NCBI RefSeq assembly: GCF_026914185.1
Contig: NC_070566.1
Span: 496,001 to 560,000, forward strand
Reading direction: 5' to 3'
DNA length: 64,000 nucleotides
Origin: Puccinia triticina
Taxonomy: Eukaryota > Basidiomycota > Pucciniomycetes > Pucciniales > Pucciniaceae
Position numbers and translations under genes: made by a program. The notes beneath the pieces are model-generated. The model was not told the DNA's origin and did no database searches. It saw only the letters and a list, made by a program, of their open reading frames with translations. Positions 44,501 through 56,533 of this stretch are shown in pieces (the first letter of the stretch is position 1; every line of letters begins with the position of its first letter).

Positions 44501-45943
44501 GAACCCTGTAGGAATTGTCGCCGGCTGTCGCCGGCCACCTCTCGACCGCGGATTACGGCGAGACCCCACCTTTTCGTGCCGAGCTCACACTTACCCGCCA
44601 GCTCTCATCACTTCAGTTATGTAACGTTTGACCTCAGCTTACTCTGATCCACCGCGCCCAAATCCCCATCTGTCTCTGTAGAATATCTAGTCCAAAAAGA
44701 TTTGCATTGTCAAATCACACCTCCTGTATTGGCATCAAAAACGTCAGAATATTTTTATTCTGAAAGCAGCCCCGCTCTATCATGTAGCCCATTACCTATT
44801 TGATAACTCTCCAATAAAATAGTTGTTTTGTGTCCCCTTGTCCGTACCCTCATTAAATTTTTGTCCCAATCACACTACTATCCGAATCTAATGAGCGGCA
44901 AGTAAGTCAAAGCCACTGAGCCACACCTGACCCTGATCCAAGTTGCTGAGTCTTCAAGCCGCCTTTCCTCTGACCAGAGTGGCCCCGCGGCTTACTCTAC
45001 CATCCTTGTGAGCTCTGAGATGGTTTCGGAGGAGTACGCCAGAGACATGGCCACCATGAAGCTCTGAGCCAGCCTTACTCTGGTGCAAAAGTGTCTACCG
45101 GTAAAAGATGATGAGGTTATGAGAACCAGTCAATTCAGTCTATGATATTGGGGGTGAGTTTTGGAAGGCATAAAAATAAATATCTTACAGTGCACCATAA
45201 AAAATATTGATTCCCAACTCCAAGGTTGATGGTTTTGACTTGATCACTCACTGTTGTGACTGCTTATTTTATTGATGGACCGTAGTTTCTAGGTGAGAGC
45301 TTCTTTGGGGACGTACAGAGCAAAAATCAGCTTTTGGAAAAAGCCATTTGCTAATGAAAAATGCATAGCAGAAAGAATCAGCTCTTAGGGCAAACACACC
45401 ACCATATTTTTGTGATGATGGGAAGAGATATTCACACCTCATGCAAGTTTTACAAGCTGTACATACTCTTGAGGATAGAATGCTGAAATAATTTCTTTCA
45501 CACATAGGCCTGGCAAGCTCTGATTTGGAGCAGCCAAAGAGAAAGCGTACAGCTTGTGAATCAAGAGATGATGCAAGTGAAGTCATCATCTCTGATGAGA
45601 AGGATCAGTGTTTGTTGAACTTGAGGCGAGTCAATGATCACACTGATTCATGATGAAAGATTAATCACTTCTGCCTTTTGCATCTATCCAGACTCTCATC
45701 TTATTGCAACAGTGTAACCCAACCAATACAACTGAAGCTCATTCTGCATATTTCCTCACCAAGTGTTAGTGAGTAAAAACCACAGATACAATGATTGTTA
45801 TATCTAGAGTATAGAATGACTAATCATTACTTCTTGTTATCTGATTCAGATAAGTGTCCAAGAAGCTAAAATTTATCAACAAAATTGATCACAACAAGAA
45901 TTATCATTGTAAAGTAAAAAAAAATTGATAATATTTGTACTGT
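44501..45943. other. intergenic, possible decayed coding fragment
   Basis: No complete gene. A plus-strand frame around 45508-45651 reads EQPKRKRTACESR and SEVIISDEKDQC, then stops; it looks coding-like but unassigned, perhaps a transposase remnant. Confidence 0.3.
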
Positions 45944-48213
45944 CACCAGGGGGGAAAGTGTTGCACTATCTAGAGAGTGCCAGGCCGTAATTTTGTATGT
46001 TGTGTTGTCTGATGTGAGTTCAATGTTCAATTTACCTCTATGTTCAATTTCTTCCCAATACAATTGCAACTGTAGTTCAAGTCTTTGTGAAATGATGTGT
46101 AACTCAATGCCAAAACACAAACATATCTCTGCTGAAGTTTTGTGTTTGTTTCATGATGATTACAATTGCAGAAGTGAGCTTGATTGTACACAAACTTTTC
46201 AAAGAATGTACCTATCTTTATGCTCAAATATATTCTTAGCCAAGTGCCAGGTAATATTTTGATTTGCAGAATTTTTCATTCAAAACCCACATAAAATCAC
46301 ATTATGGAACATACTTGTAAGAAATAGCAAATTCAGAGGATCTGCCAACTGGCGGATGAATTGTTGTGGCATATTTCTGACATGCCAATTACCCTATCCA
46401 ATTGGCGGGAAAGTATTTTGAAATACAATTTCTATTCTTCAACTATTAAAACATGTCAAAGCTAAGTAAACCTGTGTAACATGCAGTTGAACTCTCAGCA
46501 ATATGAAATGTGAAAATACCGGATTCAGATTTCCCTACCATATTTACCAAAGGATCAACCATAATTTTTTGAGATTTGAGTGTCAATAGCTGTTCATTTT
46601 GGAATATGCACCTTGCCTAGTACATGACCACACATTGTACACTTTTGTAAATTTAACTACAACTAACTGAAAAATGCAGTGTAGAATACCCATGAAGGCT
46701 GCTCAAGGGAAAGGGGGTAGAGTCGTGGATAATCAAAGGTGCACCAATTTTCCCTTGCTTCTGAAACCAGCTGGAGAAATAATTCAACAGCTGGTCTGAG
46801 AACTCCAAATTGAACAGTCAATTCTTAAATCCCCACGCAAATCACAGTATGGGTAGCACCATTTTTCTTGTAGACTGATCATCTTACATCTTTTCCCCCA
46901 CCATTTTCCATTAATTTTCTTTTATGTGTAGAATTAGTTCATCACAGGTCTCTTTGTTTCCATGTGTATGGTGCAACAACATGGTGTGTATTTCTCTCAT
47001 AAAATGGTGCCAAATTATCACTGGCTGTTATTTACAGACTTCTGCACTGTGTGCTTTCTGTATCCAGACCACTTAAAATCATTGGCCATGGGCCAGCAGC
47101 AGTGACACAAATATGTGAGAAAAAGTGTTAAAAAGAATTGTGTCTGGGGGTTTGAAGGTTGTCACAAGTAAACTATGGACGCGTGGGGAAACACAGATTG
47201 GCTTAGCATCCCCCTGTTTCCCCGGGAAGGGTTGATTTTCTTATGTAATGTCTACCCTTATATTCGGGGAAACATTGGGGTGGACATGGTTAAAATATCA
47301 CACTTTTCCCCGGACTTTTTCCACCCTATTGTTTGGCCATACAATAGGGCAGACAAGTGTGGAAATCAATCCACTGCCTCCCCAAAGCCAAATCCGATGA
47401 CCAGTACCTACTGGTCATCAGATGAATGCCCTATCCCAAGGACCAGCCCATACTGGTCATTGAGGCAGCCTTCTCAAGCTCCCAAGGCAGCATATACTGG
47501 CCATCCAGCTCGCAAAAGCCCAGCCGGATGGCCAGAATCTACTGTGTATTGATCTGGGAGTTCCCCAGCACAATTGATAGTAATTACTGGTTTTTCAAGA
47601 TCATAAAATCCCTCCTTGATGAATATCATGTAATTTTCATTTAGCTTGGCGGCTCACAGCCCAGGAACCTTTAATCAAGTGGATACCATCTCCAATCAAT
47701 GGCCGGTATACACCAGTTATTGATATGAGAATCCCTTAACTCAATGGCCATACACAACAGCCATTGAGTTGAGGATTTCTCGACTCAAATGCTGGCATAA
47801 ATGGTCACCAATTGGAGGATGTATGCAATTCATGGCCAATACACAGGATCATTGAGTGGAGAAACTCCCCACCTGATGGCCATCTAAAACAGTCATCACA
47901 TGGAGGGTTTCTCCACTTGATGGCCATGTAACCCAGTAATCAATTGGAGTTTGTCTCGAATTCATGGCCAGGTCACCTGTCATTGGAGAATCCGTGCGTG
48001 TACTTGCTGTCAAGTGGAGAAAGCCATTATTTGAGTTTAATTCACCAAATCCAACAAAATATGATACAGATAAGATCAGTATGAGTTGAGTATGAACACA
48101 CGGCCAACACACATATTATTTACACATGGGGAAATGGTTCATATCTGGCAGACTTCTAGGCAGAAATTACGGCCTGGAACTCTCTAGAGAGTACAACACT
48201 TTCTTCCCTGGTG
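45944..48213. mobile_element. long-TIR element, 2.27 kb, non-autonomous
   Basis: About 50-bp inverted ends. CACCAGGGGGGAAAGTGTTG (45944 onward) faces the complement of the right end, which reads CACCAGGGAAGAAAGTGTTG when reversed. Both continue through TCTAGAGAGT..CCAGGCCGTAATTT. Flanks TGTACTG and TGTATTG may be a diverged duplication. No transposase found. The right half contains a palindromic array. Confidence 0.75.
47395..48010. repeat. array of imperfect palindromic units
   Basis: Recurring TACTGGTCATTGAG / CTCAATGGCCA-like half-sites in both orientations, each pair 30-60 bp apart, over ~600 bp. Units are diverged. A similar but cleaner array is at 59425-59860. Confidence 0.6.
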
Positions 48214-48710
48214 TGTATTGGACGATAAACTAACAATCATGAATAACACTCTTTAACAGTTAAATCATGTTATAAAACTTTATCTTCAATATTGATCCAT
48301 ATTTCAATCAAACATTAGTCACAATTATCTTTTTGTTATAATTATTACTAGCACAGATTATATCTGCCTTAAGTTATAGCTCTTTTCATTCTTCTAAATA
48401 CTTAAGATTAAAACTTTATTTGAAATAAATGATTGCTTACTTAAGAAATAAATCCTTGAGTACTCCATATTCTTTCAGATTTCCCTGCAAAACTCTAGAA
48501 TTTTTGGGTCTATATCCACAACTGCAAGGGTTTCAGATTTGAAGGGACATCATCCAGTAGTCTGCAGCAGTTGTAGTCAACCCTATGCTGTCTAGTTAAA
48601 GCTTCACCTTATCTTGTGTAGTTTTCTCTTCTTTAACACTCAACTTGTTCACTTCAACTCACTTTCCATTTACCTGACTCACTATCCGTTTACCTGACTC
48701 ACTGTCCTTA

Positions 48711-48786
48711 GAGCATCTCCACTGCGGGCCCTAAGACGGGGGACTAAACCAAATTTAGCTACCCAAAACCTGCTTAGTCCCTCCAC
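48711..48786. mobile_element. left end of a PIF/Harbinger-like element
   Basis: GAGCATCTCCACTGCGGGCC follows TTA (48708-48710), matching the terminus of the element at 60766. The element is interrupted at 48787 by a hAT-type insertion and its right end was not found. Confidence 0.55.
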
Positions 48787-48984
48787 CAACAATGGGCCTA
48801 TACTATACTCTACTATAATCAAGCCTTTCTATTATTGTATGGGTCTGGTTTTACCACCCCATACTAATAACTGTACTAGTATTGGCCCTTGCTGCAAGTG
48901 GCCTGTATAGTATTCTGTGGTTTTTCTCTGAAACAAAAAATACAGGTATAGTAACTTTTTTTGCCCCTGGTTACTGCAATAATA

Positions 48985-49173
48985 GGGGGTTTCAAACATG
49001 GTGCAGGTACCAGTTCAGGAACCCCAATTCAAGGAAACAAAGTTCCTGCAAAATGAATTTTCAAATTATTTCTGTATGTTTTCTGGGTAAAATTGGGTGG
49101 GTGTGTTGCAGGTGCCCTGATTTTGTGAATTGGGGGTTCCTGAAACAGGACCTGCACCATGTTTGAAACCCCC
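48985..49173. mobile_element. TA-flanked MITE, 189 bp
   Basis: Ends GGGGGTTTCAAACATGGTGC / GCACCATGTTTGAAACCCCC are perfectly inverted, with TA on both sides. Nested in the hAT-derived element, just upstream of the transposase fragment. Confidence 0.88.
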
Positions 49174-49175
49174 TA

Positions 49176-49493
49176 ATGCACTTAACCAGGTGTAAAAATA
49201 AGGTAATGAAATTTGGGCTCCTGATGATTGTACAGGCAAACCATGACATCTACCTGGTCCTTGCGGTAATAGCAAGGGCTTATTTAGGAACACCAGGTAG
49301 GTCTTGTTCTTTTGAGAGATTGTTCTCTCTGGCTGCAGACGTTTGTGGCTCCAGACGTGGCCATCTGTTCCCTTCAACTACTTCAAAATCCTTCATTAGC
49401 CTTATGTGGCTTCATGAGGATTTTCCCCTCTCAGGGGACTTTGCTGAGGCTGGAAAGGCTTTGGGTGCTCTGATCCCCAATCCCAAGAAATAG
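49176..49493 (+). pseudogene. hAT transposase C-terminal fragment
   Basis: About 105 codons. LVLAVIARAYLGTPG, then CSFERLFSLAADVC, RRGHLFPSTT and ISLMWLHEDF match the hAT family dimerisation domain in order (IARxYL, P..S.ERxFS.A..V, RR..L.P.T). The catalytic DDE part and N-terminus are missing. In an intact element this region dimerises the transposase. Confidence 0.78.
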
Positions 49494-49736
49494 ATAGATT
49501 TTATCCCTGCTGAGAAGTGGTGCTGGACACATCTGGCCAGTATAGTATTGAGATTTTTTTTATTTCTTTCTTCATTTGGATATAGTATTTTTGAAAAAAA
49601 AATCCTCATGTCATTGGATATAGTATTAAAAATTCATTGTGGAAAATGAAAATAACAGTACTGTTATTGGACCAAAAAAATACAACGACTATACTATACC
49701 AATATCTGTATAGTAAAGGCCCATTGTTGCCTCCAC

Positions 49737-50917
49737 TGGAGGCCCTAAAGGAGGTTCTAAACTAGAGAAAACCCTTCCGTGCCCTATACCAAGTCCCAGC
49801 TTCAATACCACATAGCTCATTTTATGTTCCCTTTGATGAGAATACCCAACAAAATGGTTCTTCCTATGTACCCACCTGGTATGGAGCTCTGTACAGTGAT
49901 AAGATGGTGGCAGCACTAGGAGGGGAAAAGTGCCTGGTGGCTGACCTCAAGAGTGGTTTGTGAATGAGATGAGAAGACTGAGTTGGATAGTGTTGGGGGG
50001 GGAGTAGTTTTGTGAAGTACAATAAAGGGTGGATCTTTGTTGGTGGTTTTGATTAATTATTCAAGGAAAGAATCAAGGTAGGATTGGGATGCTTGGTGCA
50101 CAGAATCAGGAATATATAAATAATAATATATTTGATAGCCTTTGACTTGGATCAGTACACAATGCTATGCCTCCTATCATCCAAGCCCACACTGGGCTTG
50201 GAATACCCTTTCACAAGCCTGTAATTATCTCCCTACCACAGACAAAATAAAAGATGAAAAAGGAGCAGGAAAATAAACAGAAAGATATAAAAGACAATAA
50301 CACAAGAAAAGGGAGATAGAGAGCAGAAGAAATCACCAAAAAAAAGAGGAGATCAACTGACAATCCGTGTTAGGAACAAGAAATAAGAAGGGGGGATGGG
50401 CAGAAGAGATGGAGCAGGGAATCTGCAAGAAAGAAGGAGAATCTTGATGTTCTTGATGAGAATGGAGGAGTCTTTAGGAATTGCATGAGGATCTTGAATG
50501 TGAATCTTGAAGCTGAAATCCCAAGATTCTTGAGGCTTGGAAACTGAGACTGGATGTTGATGGTTGATCTTGAAAGTCTTGTGGCTGAAGGTGCTGAAGC
50601 TAAAACCTCAGCAAACTACCAGGTGGAACACCACACTGGTGGGGATAGAATCTCTTTGGCTTTCCTGGAAAGATCACTCCAGGAAAAGCACTTTGTACAT
50701 ACCTGATTGAAAAGGGCCTCAGTAAGCAGACTTGTACCCACTTGGCAATGTCTAGCAGTCTTCCTCTTGGGCCAGCACCTTGTATCTGCTTGCCATATGC
50801 CTTGGCAAGCAGATCAAACCTCAAGGTACTTGCAAGGAAGGAGTCATCTCTGGCATGTGGTTACTTGTACAGATTCATCCTTGAAGCTTCTTCCACTTGC
50901 AGGGGGTTGATTCTGGG
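49737..50917. other. intergenic, no gene seen
   Basis: AT-rich with purine-rich stretches (50230-50420). No domain, splice-consistent frame or clear repeat end. Confidence 0.45.
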
Positions 50918-50920
50918 CAA

Positions 50921-51149
50921 CACTACAAGAAAAACTCTAGAAACTGCCAGCAGTTGACATGTAGGATACTCCAGTGTAACTGCCATTGTAACTCCACATA
51001 ATTGCATCATGCACAGTCACTGTGCAATGTGTACAGTGACTGCATTCAACCTTGGTTGAAATTCACTTTAAGGCTTGAGTATCACCTCAAGCTTTCTTTG
51101 AGCTTCTGTATCTCAACTGCTAGCAGTTTCTAGAGTTTTTCTTGTAGTG
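50921..51149. mobile_element. CACTA-type MITE, 229 bp
   Basis: Ends CACTACAAGAAAAACTCTAG and CTAGAGTTTTTCTTGTAGTG are perfectly inverted and extend to ~35 bp with few mismatches. A 3-bp duplication CAA lies at 50918-50920 and 51150-51152. CACTA ends with 3-bp duplications define the CMC/EnSpm group. No coding capacity. Confidence 0.92.
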
Positions 51150-51663
51150 CAAGATTCCTGCAAGCAGTTAAACCATTTGCCCACTTCCCAGGGATGCTAC
51201 TGGGCAGATGGAGGCATTGATACCTTGCCAGCATGTCAGCGAGAAATCCTGGTGTGTGCTTTCTTGGCTCAGAAAGGGTATGTAGTTATGTAATTTCTCA
51301 TCCAATTACCTACTTTTTCACATTTGGTTGTGTTGTTTTAGTTGTACATATTTTTTTAGGCTTTTTGCAAATCAACAACCATATTCATTTAGGATTTTTG
51401 TAGGCTACATTCAGGTACGCTGTTTGAATGAGTCGCTGTACTTAGCTTCGTACATTTGCTGCTCATTGTCACCGCTTACTGATTCTACCTAACGTGCATC
51501 TCATCTACAAAGGTTTGCACATTCACTGCTTGTTGTCACCACACATTGCTTGTGTCTAACGCGTATCTCATCTACAAAGGCTCATTGTCTTATGAGAGAA
51601 TGAGGGACTGACAGCAATAGGTGGCTGATGTCATTTGAAGAAAGTAGAAAGTGAGGTGAATAT

Positions 51664-52144
51664 TCAGCTGGATCGGACCCATCCAGCCCCGCGAGGAGAT
51701 ATTTGCCCACTATCGACCCCTTTGATATCTTTGTTTAAGTCATCCTTGGATTTACTGAACATCAAAACAAACCGTCTTTGTGCTGATGGGGATGGTCGCG
51801 GAAGTGGTGGTAGGGGGAGGGTTTCATAACGAAGGGAGCAAGCCTTCTTTGGAGGTAAGTAGCAATGCTTCTTTGGTGGTAAATGGTTGACGTTGGCTTT
51901 TGGCCGGCTGATAGGTGGAGGCGGCACGGCGAGTGCCCTCTTTACTAGGTCTCCGTCCAGTGCAATATCATTTAAGTTTAGGGATAAGTCAAAATTCCAA
52001 GCTCGTATGATTGCATCCTTTTGTAGACGGGTTCTCGGGCTTAGTGCTATTCCAGGCGTCTTATCCGTCACAGTTCGATCTGAGTCGTTGCTTTGGATGC
52101 TGCCTGCCACTGAGCATTTTTCGTCACTCCCGCCGTCAGTTTGT
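51664..52144 (-). CDS. hypothetical protein, 3' exon(s)
   Basis: Unrecognised. The frame opens after an AAACTAG acceptor at 52144 and runs 160 codons to the stop at 51664. It contains TPGIALSPRTRLQKDAIIR, a Pro/Lys-rich internal repeat (LPPKKHCYLPPKKACS) and a basic tail. No Met is suitably placed, so 5' exons would be needed. Candidate donors exist near 52240-52270 but none keeps frame convincingly. Base composition is more even than the flanks. May be a real gene end or chance. Confidence 0.25.
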
Positions 52145-53940
52145 CTAGTTTCAAAAAACGTTGGAGGGATTCAATTGAACAGGATTGGTATGTTTTTTAT
52201 GAGAAAGATGTTCTTCACTAACTCAGAATTTTGGCTCATTAGAAGTTGGATAGGGGATCGATCGAGTACCTTGAGGTGGAACAGCTAGCGATGTATATTG
52301 ATAACTGGTAAGGAGTAGCCGAAACGTTTCCAAAGGCAATAATTTCTATCGATTTTACTTGCGCTGGATGAAAAGGAAGGGGATGGGGGTTCGGTAATCC
52401 TACTTACTGTGGTTGATGGGTTGCGAAAAAACTGTGAAAATACTACGATGGGTGAGAGGAATGAAGGGCCAGAGGGCAGATAGGCTCACTCTCAAATACG
52501 ATGGAGTGTTCAGGGGGCGTGTTCAGGCAGAATCCCCGATGCTGGATGCCTGGGGTTTTATTATTCCCCCAGCGTGACATATATTGATAACGCTACTCTT
52601 TCGTTGGCAAAACTTCACTCTCCGTGTTATTTGGGTCACGCCTAGGCTAATCTCCTTGAAAATTCGCGGGCCCGCTGGAAACATACCTCTACGAGATTGT
52701 TTGCGCGCATCAGCTGGTTTTCTACTTCGTAAGCGTAGATATGATGGAGGACAAACCGACTGTGATCTTCCCGCATAGGGTCGGATGCCAGTTCGGTCTC
52801 ACCGATGACTGACCTTTGAGATTGGTACATATATGTTTTTGAAAGAGCAGTCAATCGTTGATTTAGCTCCGATAAAAAAAATTGAGGTCTTGTTATTCTT
52901 CTTCAACTGCACAAACCACTCAAAGGGATTGTGTTAAGACAGCGGGGCCAAAACAAAGACATTTGTTGCCGTTGTTATGCAAGACTGTTAAGGTACGTAA
53001 TGTGGAGGAATCGAGGTGTATCCCTCATGCAGATCGTGATGTGTTTTATGCTTCAGTTCCCATGTTTACAACGGAAGATAGCCAAGCCTGACGGATTCGA
53101 CCCAGGACAAGGACCGTATGTATGATCTCGATTAACCAAATTATGCCGCCTTGAGCTTTATTTAACTTGAAGTCAGTACAAATTTTTACCACTACTTGCC
53201 GTTCTTTTGAAAAACCCCACTGGCTCGCGATTGATAAATATGTATCCAACTTCCATGTGTTTTGTTTGGCCAGCATTCGCGTAAATGTATGTATTTATGT
53301 ATTTATTCATGTTGGCGTTGCTCTTAGATACATAGTTGAACATCGGCCCACGCACTCGATTTTCCATCGGGATGGGTGTGCTGGAGCAATTTGCCTATGA
53401 AGCAGTGTAAACCTTCTCCTTTGCAGCACATCAAATATCGAACAGATGTTAGGCCTTGTTCGACTGACAGAGATACAAATCGATTACATAGGTCCTAAGC
53501 CAATCGTAATTATAACAGATTTGAATCAAATGCCACACAATCAAGAAGCAGTTATTGCTTAACACCAACAATCCAGCATATTTTGTGGTATGTAGAGGCA
53601 GTGCGAGCGAGAATCTTGCACCAAGTGGAAATCCGACGATTTCTGGGCTTAGGACTAGGAGCGACTGTTTCGTTGGACTCTAAAACCAATGGTAATACGC
53701 AGAGCGCTAGTGGGTGACGAACTGCACACACACTTAGTCGGCTTCCAGCGAAGGTTCTCAGCTAAGGAGGGCTAGATACACCTAGCAAAGCTGCGCCTGC
53801 TAAACAAATGACCTAAATAATTCACAAGAATGAAGTTCGGGCGATTGCAGTTTGGTTGGTTGGAGCCTGAGGTGATGTGAATTGGTTTGTCTGTGTTCAC
53901 GCGAACTCGGGCAGGTGCGCGCGGGTTTGTGCCTAACGAG

Positions 53941-54070
53941 GCAAGTCCCTCCTCCTCGGGGAGCGAAGCGATCTCCGAAGGAGGGATTTCGCCAAGCTTA
54001 ACTAAGCCTCTCAAACGGAGGGTCCGGGGGACCCGCCCGGAGGGCTCTCCGTAGGAGAGGCTTATGAATA
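53941..54070. repeat. multi-hairpin repeat
   Basis: Several nested palindromes: AAGTCCCTCC..GGAGGGATTT, then AAGCCTCTC..GAGAGGCTT with CGGAGGG..CCGGAGGG inside. Related AAGTCCCTCC hairpins occur at 55313-55388 and 55850-55911. Confidence 0.6.
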
Positions 54071-54318
54071 ATGTCTGCAGGCTGGCAGACAAAAGAAGGA
54101 TTTTCAATCCTAAAAACACAAAAACAGAATTAGTCTTTTTGGCAGTACTGATGGGCACGCTCACCCAAGTTTTTGAGGCATAAACTCCAAAACTGATTGA
54201 AGGAATCCATTTTGAAGGTCAAAGGAATCCTGAAGGATATTGAATTGCTCTGAAGATCCATCCAATTTTGGATTTTCTGATAATATGCACAATTGAATAT
54301 CCTATCTGCAACAATTGG

Positions 54319-55021
54319 GTGGCTACAGGACCCAGGAAAGCCCCTATGGAACACAGTAACCAAAATGTATGATTTTTTTGTCAAAAAACAAAAAACCTAC
54401 GCACCCCAGATGTATGAATGGTCATTTTGGCCGGTAAAGGTACTCACCTCAATTGTATGAATTTTTTCTGAGGGCAAGAGGGGTAGTAACCAAAAATGTA
54501 TGAGAATCAGGGGCTCAAGCTAAGGTTGAAATCCTTGTCTGCAATGATTTTTCAGTCTGAATCAAGTCTACAGTTCTAGGCTGGAGCGGTACCACACTCA
54601 CCTACCCTCCGGCTGCGGCTCCAGTACCACCGCCACAAGTATATACAAAGTATATCAATCCACCTCCCCCTGTGCCACCCAATTGATCCACAGGTTGCAT
54701 CCCACTTTCTGTCCTTCTTATTAACCCTGCCCAAGTGGCCCCATTCCCCCCCCCCCCCCCTCAACAGTTACAGCAGTCTGGTTCCCAGTTTTTTTTTTTT
54801 CTTGCCCCCCCTCTCCACCCCCCCCCCCCCCCCCCCTTGGCAGCAGCATCAATGCTGCCCAAAAAAACGTAGGCACAAAATTTGTATGAATTTTTAGACC
54901 AAGCTCTGAACCTACACACAAAACGTGTATGAATGAGCTCCAAAAATGTATGAATTTTTCAAAAATATGGGAATTTAGGTTACTGTGTTCCATAGGGGCT
55001 TTCCTGGGTCCTGTGGCTACA
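54319..55021. mobile_element. inverted-repeat element, ~700 bp
   Basis: ACAGGACCCAGGAAAGCCCC and the next ~18 bases at the left (54334 onward) are exactly inverted at 54979-55015. Outer bases are imperfect palindromes (GTGGCTAC). Target duplication unclear. No coding capacity. Confidence 0.75.
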
Positions 55022-55416
55022 GGTGTAGGATCTGTAGATATCTGCAGGCTTGTGAATCCAATATCCCAAGGCATGATGGTTGTAATTCCTTGGTTTACAT
55101 TTCTTTGTGTTTTTTATTTTTAAAACATTAGTACAGCAAAAATGATAAGGATTGGGGAGATGAGACCATGAGCGCCATTTGAAAGCTGAGATTGAGAAGT
55201 GTAATTTGGCTCTGGGGCAGGTCCACAGGAGCTGAGGGGGAGGCTGGGGGATGCTAAGTATTTTTCCTCCAGCCATTGGAGATTTCTTTCTCCGCCAAAA
55301 TTTTGACTTTGTGCACAAGTCCCTCCCTGCGGGAGGGGCCGCTTCACGGTCAGCCACAGCAAGCCTCCCACCAGGGGGACTTGTGTCAAGTTAGGATTTT
55401 GCTATGTCAACCCCGC

Positions 55417-55830
55417 GGCCTGAGAGAATTTCAACTTTTGGTGGGCACTTTTTTATAATCAACATAGCACATGGGTCTCTGGACCAAATTCCTTCTGGTT
55501 TTCATTTCTGGGATCACCCAAGCTGTCCCCAACTATGTACTCATTTCCATATCCCCCCAGCCCTTTTCCTTGATCTGCAATACCTTCTGTAATATTGTCA
55601 GTTTTGGATCCTGTACAGTGCAACATGTGTAATGAAGGATGAAGCAGACCCAATGGTGGTCATAAAAAAGGAATTTGAGTGCCACTCAAGGCCTCAAAAA
55701 TTTTGAAGAATATGTAGAAAGATTCTCCATGATCTTCTGCATCTTTTGTTCCCCCAACACCTAATCACCCAATGAGAATTGGTGCTGCTACAAAATGTCA
55801 AAAAACAGCATTTTGAAATTCTCTCAGGCC
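55417..55830. mobile_element. inverted-repeat element, ~410 bp
   Basis: GGCCTGAGAGAATTTCAA at 55417-55434 faces TTGAAATTCTCTCAGGCC at the right end. Similar single ends lie at 26932 and 33520, so this is a repeated family. Both outer flanks carry AAGTCCCTCC hairpins. Confidence 0.6.
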
Positions 55831-56330
55831 ATGGGATTGACATAGTGTATCAGTCCCTCCTTTGGAGGGTCCCTGCGGGACAGCGCCCCCCCACCACAAA
55901 GAGAGGGACTTAGTTAAGTTAGGATTTGTGCCAAGTGCCATAATATTTTTGTTTTCCTGGCTTCCATATGATTCTTCTTTCCAATTTGAAAACACATTTC
56001 TTTGCATGTTGACCTGAAGATAAAGTCTGCAGCTCTTCCCCCATAGTGCACAACACAAACAAGAACATCATTCTGAGAGGCTTTACCTTTCTTGGCTGGA
56101 ACCATATTGATCACACAGCAAATTTCCTCCAACATTGGAGAATTCATGTTGGTAGAAGACATGGAGCCACAATCACACAGGGAAAATGGCCCATCAGAGG
56201 AGCACGTGTTTGTTGGTGAGATATGAGGTTTAAGGAGTAGTTTTCCGCTCACCCTCTTGCATCTTTTGGAGAGTAAAGCCAACAGTTGACCTCAGGAGTC
56301 ACCTGTGACCACGTGCCACCATTGGGCTAG

Positions 56331-56533
56331 TGGAGGACTTCCCGTCGGCATTTAAAGAGCTTTAGATGCCCCTCTAACTCCTAAATGAAGACCTCTACCA
56401 AATCAACAATCAGTGCACATGAAAGTCATGAGCTGTAGGGTTAGGAAAACATTTTCCCTTCTACCAAAAATTAAGAGTCTGGATGTGTAAATTCAGATCT
56501 GGGAGGCTCCTAGACTCGACGGGAAGTCCTGCA
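56331..56533. mobile_element. MITE with TGGAGGACTTCCCGTC ends
   Basis: Left TGGAGGACTTCCCGTC and right GACGGGAAGTCCTGCA are inverted with one mismatch. About 203 bp, same terminal family as 3786-3926 but a different interior. Confidence 0.6.

Larger units (their letters stand above)
48787..49729. mobile_element. hAT-derived element with transposase remnant
   Basis: Inverted ends CAACAATGGGCC.. / ..GGCCCATTGTTG, flanked by direct repeat CCTCCAC (48780-48786, 49730-49736), 7 bp by eye against 8 expected for hAT. Contains the dimerisation domain of a hAT transposase and a nested TA-flanked MITE. Internally deleted. Confidence 0.7.

Noticed and set aside
47175..47552. 125-codon frame inside the long-TIR element
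   Set aside because: Runs into the palindromic array (repeated YWS/PSxxK words) and has no transposase motif.
48711..49760. Complete PIF-like element spanning the hAT insertion
   Set aside because: The left end is clear but no matching GGAGATGCTC right end with TTA was found downstream.
53080..53110. Possible tRNA B-box (GGATTCGACCC)
   Set aside because: No matching A-box or acceptor stem at tRNA spacing.
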